This document shows, piece after piece, positions 7,732-12,920 of a stretch of DNA of 12,920 nt. Origin of the DNA: Cyanobacteria bacterium UBA11153 (GTDB lineage: Bacteria; Cyanobacteriota; Cyanobacteriia; Cyanobacteriales; Coleofasciculaceae); NCBI GenBank assembly GCA_003511885.1, contig DOIX01000229.1:1-12920 (forward strand). Reading direction: 5' to 3'. The notes under the pieces were generated by a model. That model was not told the DNA's origin. It saw only the letters and a program-made list of their open reading frames with translations, and did no database searches. Within the stretch, counting starts at the first letter, position 1; each line of letters begins with the position of its first letter. The position numbers were made by a program, and so were the translations under genes.

Positions 7732-7888
7732 ACCCTGACTACACAGCCCATATCCACTGTAACCGAGTCTGTTGAAACGCATACCTAACTAATACCCAAA
7801 ATCACGCATTTGGAGAACCTTACGCGAACTCAATCTCATCCCCCAGCCGTTGAAGCTAGTTGATGTAGTGATTCAAACCTCAAAATTT
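7732..7888. promoter_or_regulatory. Divergent intergenic region between the NACHT gene and the nuclease gene
   Basis: The two genes are transcribed away from each other from this roughly 157-bp interval, so both promoters should lie here. I see no convincing -35/-10 pair and no long palindrome. An upstream TTG (7850) and a GTG (7868) are in frame with the nuclease and could shorten the interval. The N-terminal HTH of the NACHT protein makes binding to this region conceivable, but no evidence in the sequence shows it. Confidence 0.35.
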
Positions 7889-8542
7889 ATGAAATCAACC
7901 TACATCAATGGACGGTTTTACTACCAAGATGAAAAGGGCATCCGGCTACCAGCCGTTACTACAATACTTAAAGCTACACAGCCTATTGAGTCTGTAGTTG
8001 CCCTTTCTAATTGGCGCAATAAAGTAGGGGATGCAGAAGCAAATCACATTGCTCTAACTAGCCGTCGCCGGGGAGAACTATTGCATCAGTGGGTTAAGGA
8101 ATATTTGCAGGGTTTATCTCCCACTGCTTCCAGCCTAATTCAGCCCTATTGTTATAGCGTTCAGTCTGTACTGGAGAAACTTAGCGATGTTCAATTGGTC
8201 GAGACAGTTGTGCCAAATTATGTGGAAGGATATGCCGGGAAAGTTGATTTAGTTGCCCGTTATAAAGGTATTCCATGCACTATTGAGTGGACGACTGCTG
8301 AAGAAGCTAAACTGCGAGTGGGAAAACTTTACGACAAGCCTTTACAGGTTGTAGCTTATGGTGGTGCAATTAACCGTCACTATGGTGAAAGTTTGTTTGG
8401 CTCTAAAATTGCCAATGCTTTAATTGTTGTAGCTCTTCCGGGTGAAGAGGCGGAAATATTTATGTTGGAACGGGAACAATTGTTGGACTACTGGCAGAAG
8501 TGGTTGAAACGGTTAAAGTTTTTTGGAGAAAAAGCTGCTTGA
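7889..8542 (+). CDS. PD-(D/E)xK-like exonuclease related to MGME1
   Basis: A 217-residue product from ATG 7889; in-frame TTG 7850 would add 13 residues. It resembles the small PD-(D/E)xK nucleases related to mitochondrial MGME1, which act on single-stranded or flap DNA. Signs, numbered from ATG 7889: the opening YINGRFYYQDEKGIRLPAVTTIL (6-28 region), RRGELLHQWVKEYL (60-73), VEGYAGKVDLVARYKGIPC with Asp 120, and TIEWTTAEEAKLRVGKL with Glu 133. The following QVVAYGGAIN helix also matches the family. The catalytic Lys expected two residues after that Glu is Thr here (E-W-T, usual D/E-x-K). A nearby Lys 141 could substitute, or the enzyme may be inactive. I prefer the ATG because similarity starts there; no clear ribosome binding site helps. 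It is transcribed away from the NACHT gene and convergent with the partition genes. Confidence 0.7.
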   Translation: MKSTYINGRFYYQDEKGIRLPAVTTILKATQPIESVVALSNWRNKVGDAEANHIALTSRRRGELLHQWVKEYLQGLSPTASSLIQPYCYSVQSVLEKLSDVQLVETVVPNYVEGYAGKVDLVARYKGIPCTIEWTTAEEAKLRVGKLYDKPLQVVAYGGAINRHYGESLFGSKIANALIVVALPGEEAEIFMLEREQLLDYWQKWLKRLKFFGEKAA

Positions 8543-8572
8543 TATATTCTCAAAAACGCCGTGCTTATTGCT

Positions 8573-8604
8573 TGTGGAAGTCATTGGATTTCGAGGCTTC
8601 CACA
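8573..8604. repeat. Inverted repeat between convergent nuclease and partition genes
   Basis: TGTGGAAG (8573-8580) pairs perfectly with CTTCCACA (8597-8604) across 16 bases. It lies 31 bases after the nuclease stop and before the end of the convergent partition gene, where a bidirectional terminator would sit. No U-run follows on either strand, so an intrinsic terminator is not proven. Confidence 0.35.
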
Positions 8605-8695
8605 GTATTGATAATATGACAGTAATTGCATTAAAACAGCATACTCGCGCTTCGAGTGCAAGCAAGACTATTATAGCTATCAGATTGACCTGCTC

Positions 8696-9121
8696 TCAAG
8701 ACGGTTTTTCCAACATCGTGATCAGCCGTCGCAACTTACCCGCTTGTTTGCGAGCCTTATAGCGGCGCTTGGCAAGAGCCATAATCTGCGACATCACCGC
8801 TTCTTCAGATGCAGCCAGCATCCAAGCTGCTTCCAGAAACACCTCAACCGTTATCCCTTGGTCTTTGCAAAATCGTGTAAGGGCGGTATCGATTTCCTCT
8901 TCCAGCACAATTGCTGAGTGGCGACGGGTTTTAGGCAACTTAGCCAGTTCTTGCTTTAATTCCTCCAAAGTGGCTCCAGTATTCTCTTTTGGGGTAGTGT
9001 CATCTGGGGTAACTGGTTCAGATGGTGGCAACGAAGCAACTAAGGAATCGCTTCTCTCTGGCACCACCGCCCGCTTGCGGTTTTGGCGAATCCGGTCTAA
9101 TACGCTATCTGTGTCTGACAT
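8696..9121 (-). CDS. Small ParB-type partition partner, ribbon-helix-helix-like
   Basis: A 141-residue protein starting ATG 9119-9121, 6 nt after the parA stop, so it is the second gene of a partition operon. Such partners bind the centromere and stimulate ParA ATPase. Residues 1-60 are charged and proline-rich (likely disordered), including a basic patch IRQNRKRAVV at 11-20 that could contact ParA. Residues about 66-110 follow a ribbon-helix-helix pattern: a strand RRHSAIVL, a helix EEEIDTALTRFCKDQG, a turn at I90-T91-V92, then a helix EVFLEAAWMLAAS. A basic tail (KRRYKARKQAGKLRR) follows. Sequence families of these partners diverge quickly, so the assignment rests on position, size and fold pattern. 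The upstream 8-bp-spaced repeats are its likely binding sites. Confidence 0.65.
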   Translation of the reverse strand: MSDTDSVLDRIRQNRKRAVVPERSDSLVASLPPSEPVTPDDTTPKENTGATLEELKQELAKLPKTRRHSAIVLEEEIDTALTRFCKDQGITVEVFLEAAWMLAASEEAVMSQIMALAKRRYKARKQAGKLRRLITMLEKPS

Positions 9122-9127
9122 ACACTT

Positions 9128-9901
9128 TCACCCCAATAGTTGTTTGATTTTGTTCATCAGCACCTCAAACGGATATTCCAGGTCGGCATATCCCAGTTGT
9201 TGCAGTGTGCTGCGCTTGTTGATTGCCTGCTTGTAGCGTTCTGATTCGCGAATGGAAGGGAGAACCAAATATGACCCCACCTCTTCTCGCATTCCTTCAA
9301 CAGCCAAACGGCTTTCGTTGGTCTGTGTATTACCAATCCAGCGATCTCGAAATGGCAGTACCCCCAGAACTTGCGCGTTAGTGGCTTTCACTTCCTGTAA
9401 AGTTTGCAACAAGTCGAGTGTCCGTACCAACGAACCATAGCCTTTAACAGAGGCTTCCGCTGGAATCACCAGTGCATCCGCAGCACCGATGACGGTTAAA
9501 CAAATCTGCGATCGCTGCGGCGGCGAATCAATCACGCAGACCTTAAAGACACTCGCAATCGGTTCTAGACGACGCAGCAGCAGGGTCGCACCCACTCCAC
9601 TGCTGGAGAGATAGTCCTGCACCGTATCAAGTTGGTCGTCCGCTGGAATCAAAAACAGATTGTCGTTTCCGTCAATCGGATAGATGCCGTCTTCTACCGC
9701 TACAGACTTCTTCAGGCATTCCAGCAAGGTTGGCTGGTTCGGCTGAAGCTCTAATCCCAGATAGGTTGTCAGGTTGTGCTGAGGGTCAGCATCAATCATC
9801 AGGGTCGAATAGCCCAGCGCCGCTAGCTTACGGCCCAGGAAGAGAGCGGCGGTGGTTTTACCTTGGCCTCCCGATAAGGAGGCGAACGCGATGGTGAACA
9901 T
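9128..9901 (-). CDS. parA: ParA-family partition ATPase
   Basis: A 257-residue MinD/ParA-type ATPase that positions plasmids or other replicons by moving over the nucleoid. Motifs: Walker A region SLSGGQGKTTAALFLG (8-23), IDADPQHNLT (37-46), Walker B VCVIDSPPQ (121-129) and the ParA-typical VIPAEASVKGYGSL (145-158). In the usual deviant Walker A (KGGxGKT) the first, signature Lys is Ser here (SGGQGKT); the P-loop Lys is kept. Size and lack of an N-terminal HTH fit the short (type Ib) plasmid ParA class, in which the partner protein acts as repressor. ATG 9899-9901 has no Shine-Dalgarno, and the GCTAAAT repeats begin within 10 bases of it, so autoregulation by the partner is likely. It could serve an integrated plasmid or mobile element and need not act on the chromosome. 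Confidence 0.88.
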   Translation of the reverse strand: MFTIAFASLSGGQGKTTAALFLGRKLAALGYSTLMIDADPQHNLTTYLGLELQPNQPTLLECLKKSVAVEDGIYPIDGNDNLFLIPADDQLDTVQDYLSSSGVGATLLLRRLEPIASVFKVCVIDSPPQRSQICLTVIGAADALVIPAEASVKGYGSLVRTLDLLQTLQEVKATNAQVLGVLPFRDRWIGNTQTNESRLAVEGMREEVGSYLVLPSIRESERYKQAINKRSTLQQLGYADLEYPFEVLMNKIKQLLG

Positions 9902-10016
9902 AGCTTTGGCTAAATAGCTAAATCTATAAATTTATTATTTTATTAAAGGTTAAATTTAGTAAAAGCTAAAAAGCTAAATTTAGCTTTTTGGATAATTAGC
10001 TTTTACTAAATTAGCA
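9902..10016. promoter_or_regulatory. Probable partition centromere/operator (parS-like repeats)
   Basis: An AT-rich array directly upstream of parA. Two direct GCTAAAT copies are at 9909-9915 and 9917-9923, with 8-bp phasing. Another 8-bp-spaced pair begins GCTAAA at 9965 and 9973. A 22-bp perfect palindrome with core GCTAAATTTAGC spans 9968-9989. A 17-bp perfect inverted repeat, AATTTAGTAAAAGCTAA (9953-9969), has its partner at 9996-10012, so two alternative dyads overlap. Short, regularly spaced repeats next to a ribbon-helix-helix-type partition gene are the known form of such centromeres (for example the heptad repeats bound by omega-type partition repressors). The parA promoter must lie here, so the same sites probably act as its operator. 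Confidence 0.7.
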
Positions 10017-10094
10017 CAAAACACCTACAGGCGATCGGTCATAGTTCATAAGTAGCGTTAAAGCGTAGTAATATGGAAGCAAACGGTATTAATC

Positions 10095-10099
10095 GGAGG
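10095..10099 (+). promoter_or_regulatory. Ribosome binding site of IS607 tnpA
   Basis: GGAGG lies 4 bases before ATG 10104. It is the clearest Shine-Dalgarno in the window and fixes the start of the recombinase gene. Confidence 0.7.
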
Positions 10100-10103
10100 T
10101 TCC

Positions 10104-10715
10104 ATGTACCTGACCCCCCAACAAGTCAAAGATAAATATGGGTATCATCCCAAAACCCTTGCTGAATGGGCGGATCAAGGTAAGATTCAATGCATAAAAT
10201 CACCTGGAGGTCATCGTCGCTATCTAGCTTCCAGCTTGGATGCCTTAGCTCAACCCCTCAACAAAACTGTGAATTATGCCAGGGTTTCAACACCGGGACA
10301 GAAAGCTGATTTGAAAGTTCAGATTGATTATCTGGGTTCGCGCTATCCCGGTTGTGAAACGATTTCAGATGTTGGATCGGGACTCAATTTTAAGAGAAAG
10401 AAATTTCTGCAACTGATGGAAAGAATTCTCAAGCGTGAAATCACAACGATTGTAGTGGCTCACAAGGATCGTTTGGTCAGGTTTGGTTTCGATTTCGTTG
10501 AATGGTTCTGCAATCAGCATGGATGCGAAATCGTTGTGTTAAACCACACTTACAAATCTCCTCACGCTGAACTCATGGATGATTTCATGGCGATTATGCA
10601 CTGTTTTAGTAGCAAGCTTTATTTCTTACGTCGGTATGCCAAAGAAATCAAAAAAGACATTGACAAAACGGAAGGAATCAAACATAGTAATAGCAATCAA
10701 ACAGATGATGAGTAA
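10104..10715 (+). CDS. tnpA: IS607-family serine recombinase (TnpA)
   Basis: A 203-residue transposase of the IS607 type, a serine recombinase with the DNA-binding domain at the N terminus. Residues 1-41 form a MerR-like HTH (LTPQQVKDKYGYHPKTLAEWADQG, then SPGGHRRY). The catalytic domain starts with NYARVSTPGQKADL, whose Ser 62 is the nucleophile. AHKDRLVRFGFDFVEWFC (119-136) carries the conserved Arg residues 123 and 126. The end ELMDDFMAIMHCFSSKLYFLRRYAKEI matches the family's C-terminal helix. No frameshift or missing residue is seen, so it may be active. The tnpB gene follows after 6 nt. The left end of the element must lie between the centromere repeats and 10095. Confidence 0.92.
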   Translation: MYLTPQQVKDKYGYHPKTLAEWADQGKIQCIKSPGGHRRYLASSLDALAQPLNKTVNYARVSTPGQKADLKVQIDYLGSRYPGCETISDVGSGLNFKRKKFLQLMERILKREITTIVVAHKDRLVRFGFDFVEWFCNQHGCEIVVLNHTYKSPHAELMDDFMAIMHCFSSKLYFLRRYAKEIKKDIDKTEGIKHSNSNQTDDE

Positions 10716-10721
10716 CTGACG

Positions 10722-11696
10722 ATGGCACGTAAAAAGATCAATGGCACAACTGAATATATCGTGACTGCCATTGGTTATTGTGTCGGTGGTCACGTCGAAA
10801 AAGCTCAAATTCAAGCTGCTAGAGCGGGTAAGCTCCGTCAAGATATCTGGAACAAGTTTGGTAGCTTAGGATCTTGGGGAAAGAAGGCTGATGAACTATA
10901 CAAAGCTTTTCAAGAAACGAATCCCCCAGAAATGTACAAGCTGGATTTCAAGCAATGGCAACAGACATTTAATCGTGTCATTGATGATATTCATGCTTGC
11001 CAAGAAGCTGCGAAAACTGCGGCGAGCAGAAAAATATATCGCAGGTTTTCAGAGCCAGAGATGAAACTGAATAAGCTCTTAAAGAAAACGAAGGAGCAGG
11101 TCAAGCCAGACGAACCAAACTTTCGTAAAGAGCTAATTGAGTCTTTGCAGACATTAGCTTGGATGGATTACCCGCTACTTCATCGTTGGGTGCGATCTGC
11201 CTATCATCGGGGTCATACTTGGGTTGACAATCAAATCTGCGTTGGAATCGGGAATGGTGCAACGGTAAATCGTAGATCGCGTAATGTTGTCAGCATTGAG
11301 TTTAGTGGCAATCTGGTTCCAGAAAAAAAGAATCGCTACGAAAAGATCCGACTTGATTTTAAAGTCGGTCGCATTACCCCAAAATCAAATTTACGCATAA
11401 TTTTTAACAAACAAACTGAGCAGTTTGAGCTACATTTTCCTCGCATTATCAAGAAGAAAAATGACGTTGGAACCGAAACTATCGGTGCTGATAAAGGGTT
11501 TAGCGAAGCTTTCTTTGATAGCGAAGGAAACAACTATGCACCTGGTATTGGCAAGGTGATGAAAGCGGCTGCCCTGAAGCGTCATAGTCGGGGAAAAGCA
11601 AGAAATCACCTGTGGCAAATTGCTCAAGAAAAGCCGCACGTTCACATTTGCAATCTGGGTAAAAAACGATGGAATAAATTTGAGAGAAAGATTTAA
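10722..11696 (+). pseudogene. tnpB: IS607-associated TnpB, truncated after RuvC-I
   Basis: The 324-residue product matches the N-terminal two thirds of cyanobacterial IS607 TnpB proteins, RNA-guided nucleases that cut DNA at the vacated donor site. It starts MARKKINGTTEYIVTAIGYC, and the RuvC-I motif is TETIGADKGFSEAFFDSEG, with catalytic Asp 257. The conserved follow-on SRGKARNHLWQIAQEKPHVH and NLGKKRWNKFERK is present, but a TAA at 11694-11696 ends the frame there. RuvC-II (Glu), the zinc ribbon and RuvC-III (Asp) are absent, so cleavage activity is not expected. The 3' end and its overlapping guide RNA are lost too. The sequence after the stop is antisense IS200/IS605-type tnpB, so truncation came from a deletion or insertion at about 11692-11700, not from a point mutation. 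Confidence 0.85.
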
Positions 11697-12009
11697 TTAA
11701 GTCTTTTTTGAATATTGGCAGTAGCTTCTTCTGTGAGTAATAGTTTGGTTTTTCCCTTAATTCAGATGGCGGTAGCGTGCAAGAAATTACACAGAATTCC
11801 CCACCAGGGACAACGTAATCGCTACGATTTTCTGACCACCATTTAAAGCGCTCTCCTAGCTGCCAGTTGTACCAATACTGGTAAATTCTCAGCCAATGAT
11901 TCAGGGTTAACTTTTGATTAGTGTTGGGATAAGCACGGTATTGGTGGTTAACCAGCAAAGGGAAATCACCTCTCTTGGTTGCTGTTATCGCAGTAGTTTG
12001 ATTATACAC
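11697..12009 (-). pseudogene. tnpB: IS200/IS605-family TnpB, N-terminal fragment
   Basis: Starting from GTG 12007-12009, about 104 residues match the N terminus of IS605-type TnpB (OrfB): LVNHQYRAYPNTNQKLTLNH, WLRIYQYWYNWQLGERFKWW and the PPSELREKPNYYSQKKLLPI block. After KKDLIK the frame runs on to 11500 but is only the antisense of the IS607 tnpB, so the native sequence ends at the junction near 11695-11700. The RuvC nuclease domain is entirely missing. It is divergent from the decayed tnpA 9 bases away, the arrangement of IS605-type elements. Confidence 0.8.
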
Positions 12010-12018
12010 TGATTATAG

Positions 12019-12454
12019 ATGAGTTGCTTTCAAAAACTTGTGAAAAATGACTTTGTGAGCAAGGGTAGGTCTGTCAGCGACTTAAAAGCCCATCTGGTTC
12101 TGACTACCAAATATCGGCGTCAAGTCTTTAAGGTCGAGATGTTGGCTAGGTTGCGCGAAATATGCGAGTGAAGTGCTGAACAAATGGGATTGCTTGCTTA
12201 GTTGATTTCAATGGCGAGGAGGAGCGCGTTCACCTACTTCTCCAATACCATCCCGATTTACAATTAAGCTATGCAAGTTAGTAACTTAAAGGCTGTGAGT
12301 AGCTGTAAGATTTGAAGTGAGGAAAGCCCAAATTGTTGATAGCATCTACCGAAAAGATGTGTTATGGAATGGATCTTATTTCATTGCGTCTTGTGGTGGG
12401 GTTACTGTGTCGGTATTGCGAAAATATATTGAATCCCAAGATAAGTCTGATTGA
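12019..12454 (+). pseudogene. tnpA: IS200/IS605-family Y1 transposase TnpA, multiply frameshifted
   Basis: The whole protein can be followed through five frame segments. From ATG 12019: KNDFVSKGRSVSDLKAHLVL and TTKYRRQVFKVEML, ending at TGA 12169-12171. Then LNKWDCLL (from about 12176), VDFNGEEERVHLLLQYHPDL (from 12201), VSNLKAVSS (from 12277) and finally RFEVRKAQIVDSIYRKDVLW through LRKYIESQDKSD (from 12308, stop 12452-12454). At least four frameshifts separate these. The HUH metal-binding motif, normally H-V-H, reads R-V-H here, so even the catalytic site is damaged. The catalytic Tyr (LRKY) remains. The gene is certainly dead. Confidence 0.88.
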
Positions 12455-12521
12455 CAAAAATGGCGCTGTCCCCTTCCTTCTTAAACGAAGTTTAATTCAG
12501 TCAGGGGACGCACCATTTTTG
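12455..12521. repeat. Imperfect palindrome after IS200/IS605 tnpA
   Basis: CAAAAATGG (12455-12463) and GTCCCC (12468-12473) pair with GGGGAC (12504-12509) and CCATTTTTG (12513-12521), with an asymmetric internal loop (4 and 3 bases). The palindrome begins directly at the tnpA stop. IS200/IS605 ends carry subterminal imperfect palindromes recognised by TnpA as single-stranded hairpins, and this fits in position. It may also end tnpA transcription. Confidence 0.55.
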
Positions 12522-12534
12522 TCCGGTCATTCAT

Positions 12535-12563
12535 CCCACACTTCCCTATCGGGTAAGTGTGGG
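12535..12563. repeat. Hairpin at probable tnpA-proximal end of the IS200/IS605 element
   Basis: CCCACACTT (12535-12543) pairs with AAGTGTGGG (12555-12563). Inside, CCC (12544-12546) pairs with GGG (12551-12553), leaving a TATC loop and one bulged T. A stem-loop with a bulged T near the terminus is characteristic of IS200/IS605 ends. I take it as the hairpin marking the outer end of the decayed element. Confidence 0.6.
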
Positions 12564-12581
12564 GCTTCTGCCCGAATTAGC

Positions 12582-12621
12582 TAAACGGAAGTTGCCCCCT
12601 CCGTGGGGCAACTTCCGTTTA
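12582..12621. repeat. 17-bp perfect hairpin between IS remnant and rRNA terminator
   Basis: TAAACGGAAGTTGCCCC (12582-12598) is followed by a 6-base loop and its exact reverse complement GGGGCAACTTCCGTTTA (12605-12621). Short outer arms CTTCTG (12565-12570) and CAGAAG (12627-12632) can also pair. No U-run follows on either strand, so it is not a standard intrinsic terminator. It could be a backup stop for rRNA transcripts, a small palindromic repeat, or a processing site. Confidence 0.7.
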
Positions 12622-12637
12622 AAGCCCAGAAGTCGCT

Positions 12638-12668
12638 AAAACAAAGGCTCCCCTAGATGAGAGGAGCC
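12638..12668 (-). terminator. Intrinsic terminator of the rRNA operon
   Basis: Reading leftward, GGCTCCTC (12668-12661), a 7-base loop, then GGGGAGCC (12653-12646) form an 8-pair stem with one G-U pair. TTTGTTTT (12645-12638) follows. It lies about 18 bases after the 5S 3' end, the expected place for the end of a 16S-23S-5S transcript. Confidence 0.75.
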
Positions 12669-12685
12669 AAGGCTTGTATATTCAT

Positions 12686-12803
12686 CCTGGCATTGAGCTA
12701 TTTTTGCAGGAAGCTACCCTCCAACTATCTTCGCCGTAGCAGCGTTTCACAACCGAGTTCGAGATGGATTCGGAGTGGTTCCACTGCGCTATAAACACCA
12801 GGA
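12686..12803 (-). rRNA. rrf: 5S ribosomal RNA
   Basis: Reading leftward, the sequence begins TCCTGGTGTTTATAGCGCAG and contains the conserved GGAACCACTC, CCATCTCGAACTCGG and TTGTGAAACGCTGC segments. It ends near AATAGCTCAATGCCAGG, so the 5' CCTGG and 3' CCAGG close helix I. The length is about 118 nt, normal for cyanobacteria. The exact ends are set by helix I and could be off by one or two bases. It is the last gene of a leftward rRNA operon whose 23S lies beyond the right edge. Confidence 0.93.
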
Positions 12804-12920
12804 AAAACCAGTTAAAAATAAGAAATTAAAAATAGCTTTGATAGGTCTGTCGCTATTAAAAATTTCGCTTTCGCCTTGAAGGTTGCATAGCAACTTGTCT
12901 TCTACCAATGTTTGTGAGGT
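12804..12920 (-). other. Spacer upstream of 5S rRNA (toward 23S)
   Basis: AT-rich sequence between the 5S start and the right edge, presumably the 23S-5S internal transcribed spacer. I see no tRNA and no recognisable 23S 3' end in it. Confidence 0.5.

Larger units (their letters stand above)
10017..11696 (+). mobile_element. IS607-family element, 3' truncated
   Basis: Contains the intact serine recombinase and the truncated tnpB in the standard order. IS607 elements lack inverted repeats and make no target duplication, so the left boundary (somewhere in 10017-10095) is an estimate. The right end is missing, so the element should not move on its own, although the recombinase could act on related copies elsewhere. 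Confidence 0.7.
11697..12563. mobile_element. IS200/IS605-family element remnant
   Basis: Divergent tnpB fragment and frameshifted tnpA plus the terminal hairpins at one end. The tnpB side has been removed at the junction with the IS607 tnpB. With both genes broken and one end missing, this copy is immobile. The outer boundary near 12563 is estimated from the hairpin. Confidence 0.75.

Noticed and set aside
8769..9236. 155-codon plus-strand ORF across the partition genes
   Set aside because: It is antisense to parA and its partner, which have clear homology or context. Ser-rich composition is typical of such shadows.
11500..11696. Continuation of the IS605-type tnpB frame past the junction
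   Set aside because: These codons are the antisense of IS607 tnpB and show no TnpB similarity. They are not native to the fragment.
12333..12584. 83-codon plus-strand ORF after the IS200/IS605 tnpA
   Set aside because: It reads the tnpA remnant in a wrong frame and then runs through the terminal hairpins.
1..12920. CRISPR array or tRNA genes
   Set aside because: No regularly spaced repeats with unique spacers and no cloverleaf-like sequence were seen. The only periodic arrays are the DprA linker and the parA upstream repeats.

Overview
The window looks like an accessory region of a filamentous, Nostoc-type cyanobacterial genome. The sequence basis is four HIP1 octamers (GCGATCGC), a 5S rRNA of cyanobacterial type, and gene families common in Nostocales: HTH-NACHT proteins, an IS607 element with a long TnpB, and IS200/IS605 remnants. 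Species cannot be named from the sequence alone.

Layout, left to right. Positions 1-388 hold the C-terminal end of a Tn3-family transposase. About 390-1205 is AT-rich DNA with a decayed ORF and a 14-bp inverted repeat. Positions 1206-4931 (minus strand) hold a tightly coupled pair: a RecQ-type helicase with a C-terminal ComF-like phosphoribosyltransferase domain, then a DprA/Smf-like protein whose linker carries exact 36-residue tandem repeats. Positions 5293-7731 (minus) encode an HTH-NACHT NTPase. Its TAG stop is followed in frame by 72 sense codons encoding two hydrophobic segments (5074-5292). A PD-(D/E)xK-like, MGME1-like nuclease is transcribed divergently (7889-8542, plus). Positions 8696-9901 (minus) hold a plasmid-style partition pair, parA plus a small ribbon-helix-helix-like partner, with an array of GCTAAAT repeats and palindromes upstream (about 9902-10016) that is a likely centromere and operator. 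Then come an IS607-family element with an intact serine recombinase and a truncated TnpB (10104-11696), a badly decayed IS200/IS605 element (about 11697-12563), a strong 17-bp hairpin, an intrinsic terminator, and the 5S rRNA of a ribosomal operon reading leftward (about 12686-12803).

The window therefore appears to be a mobile-element and defence island abutting the 3' end of an rRNA operon. The minus-strand genes NACHT, RecQ-PRTase and DprA follow one another in the same direction and could be cotranscribed, but only RecQ-PRTase and DprA (6-nt gap) are clearly coupled. RecQ, DprA and ComF-like domains are parts known from recombination and natural transformation. Their assembly as a two-gene unit beside a NACHT protein and a nuclease fits a role against foreign DNA, but this is inferred from domains and context only. 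The partition genes suggest that plasmid DNA was captured here or that the island has plasmid ancestry.
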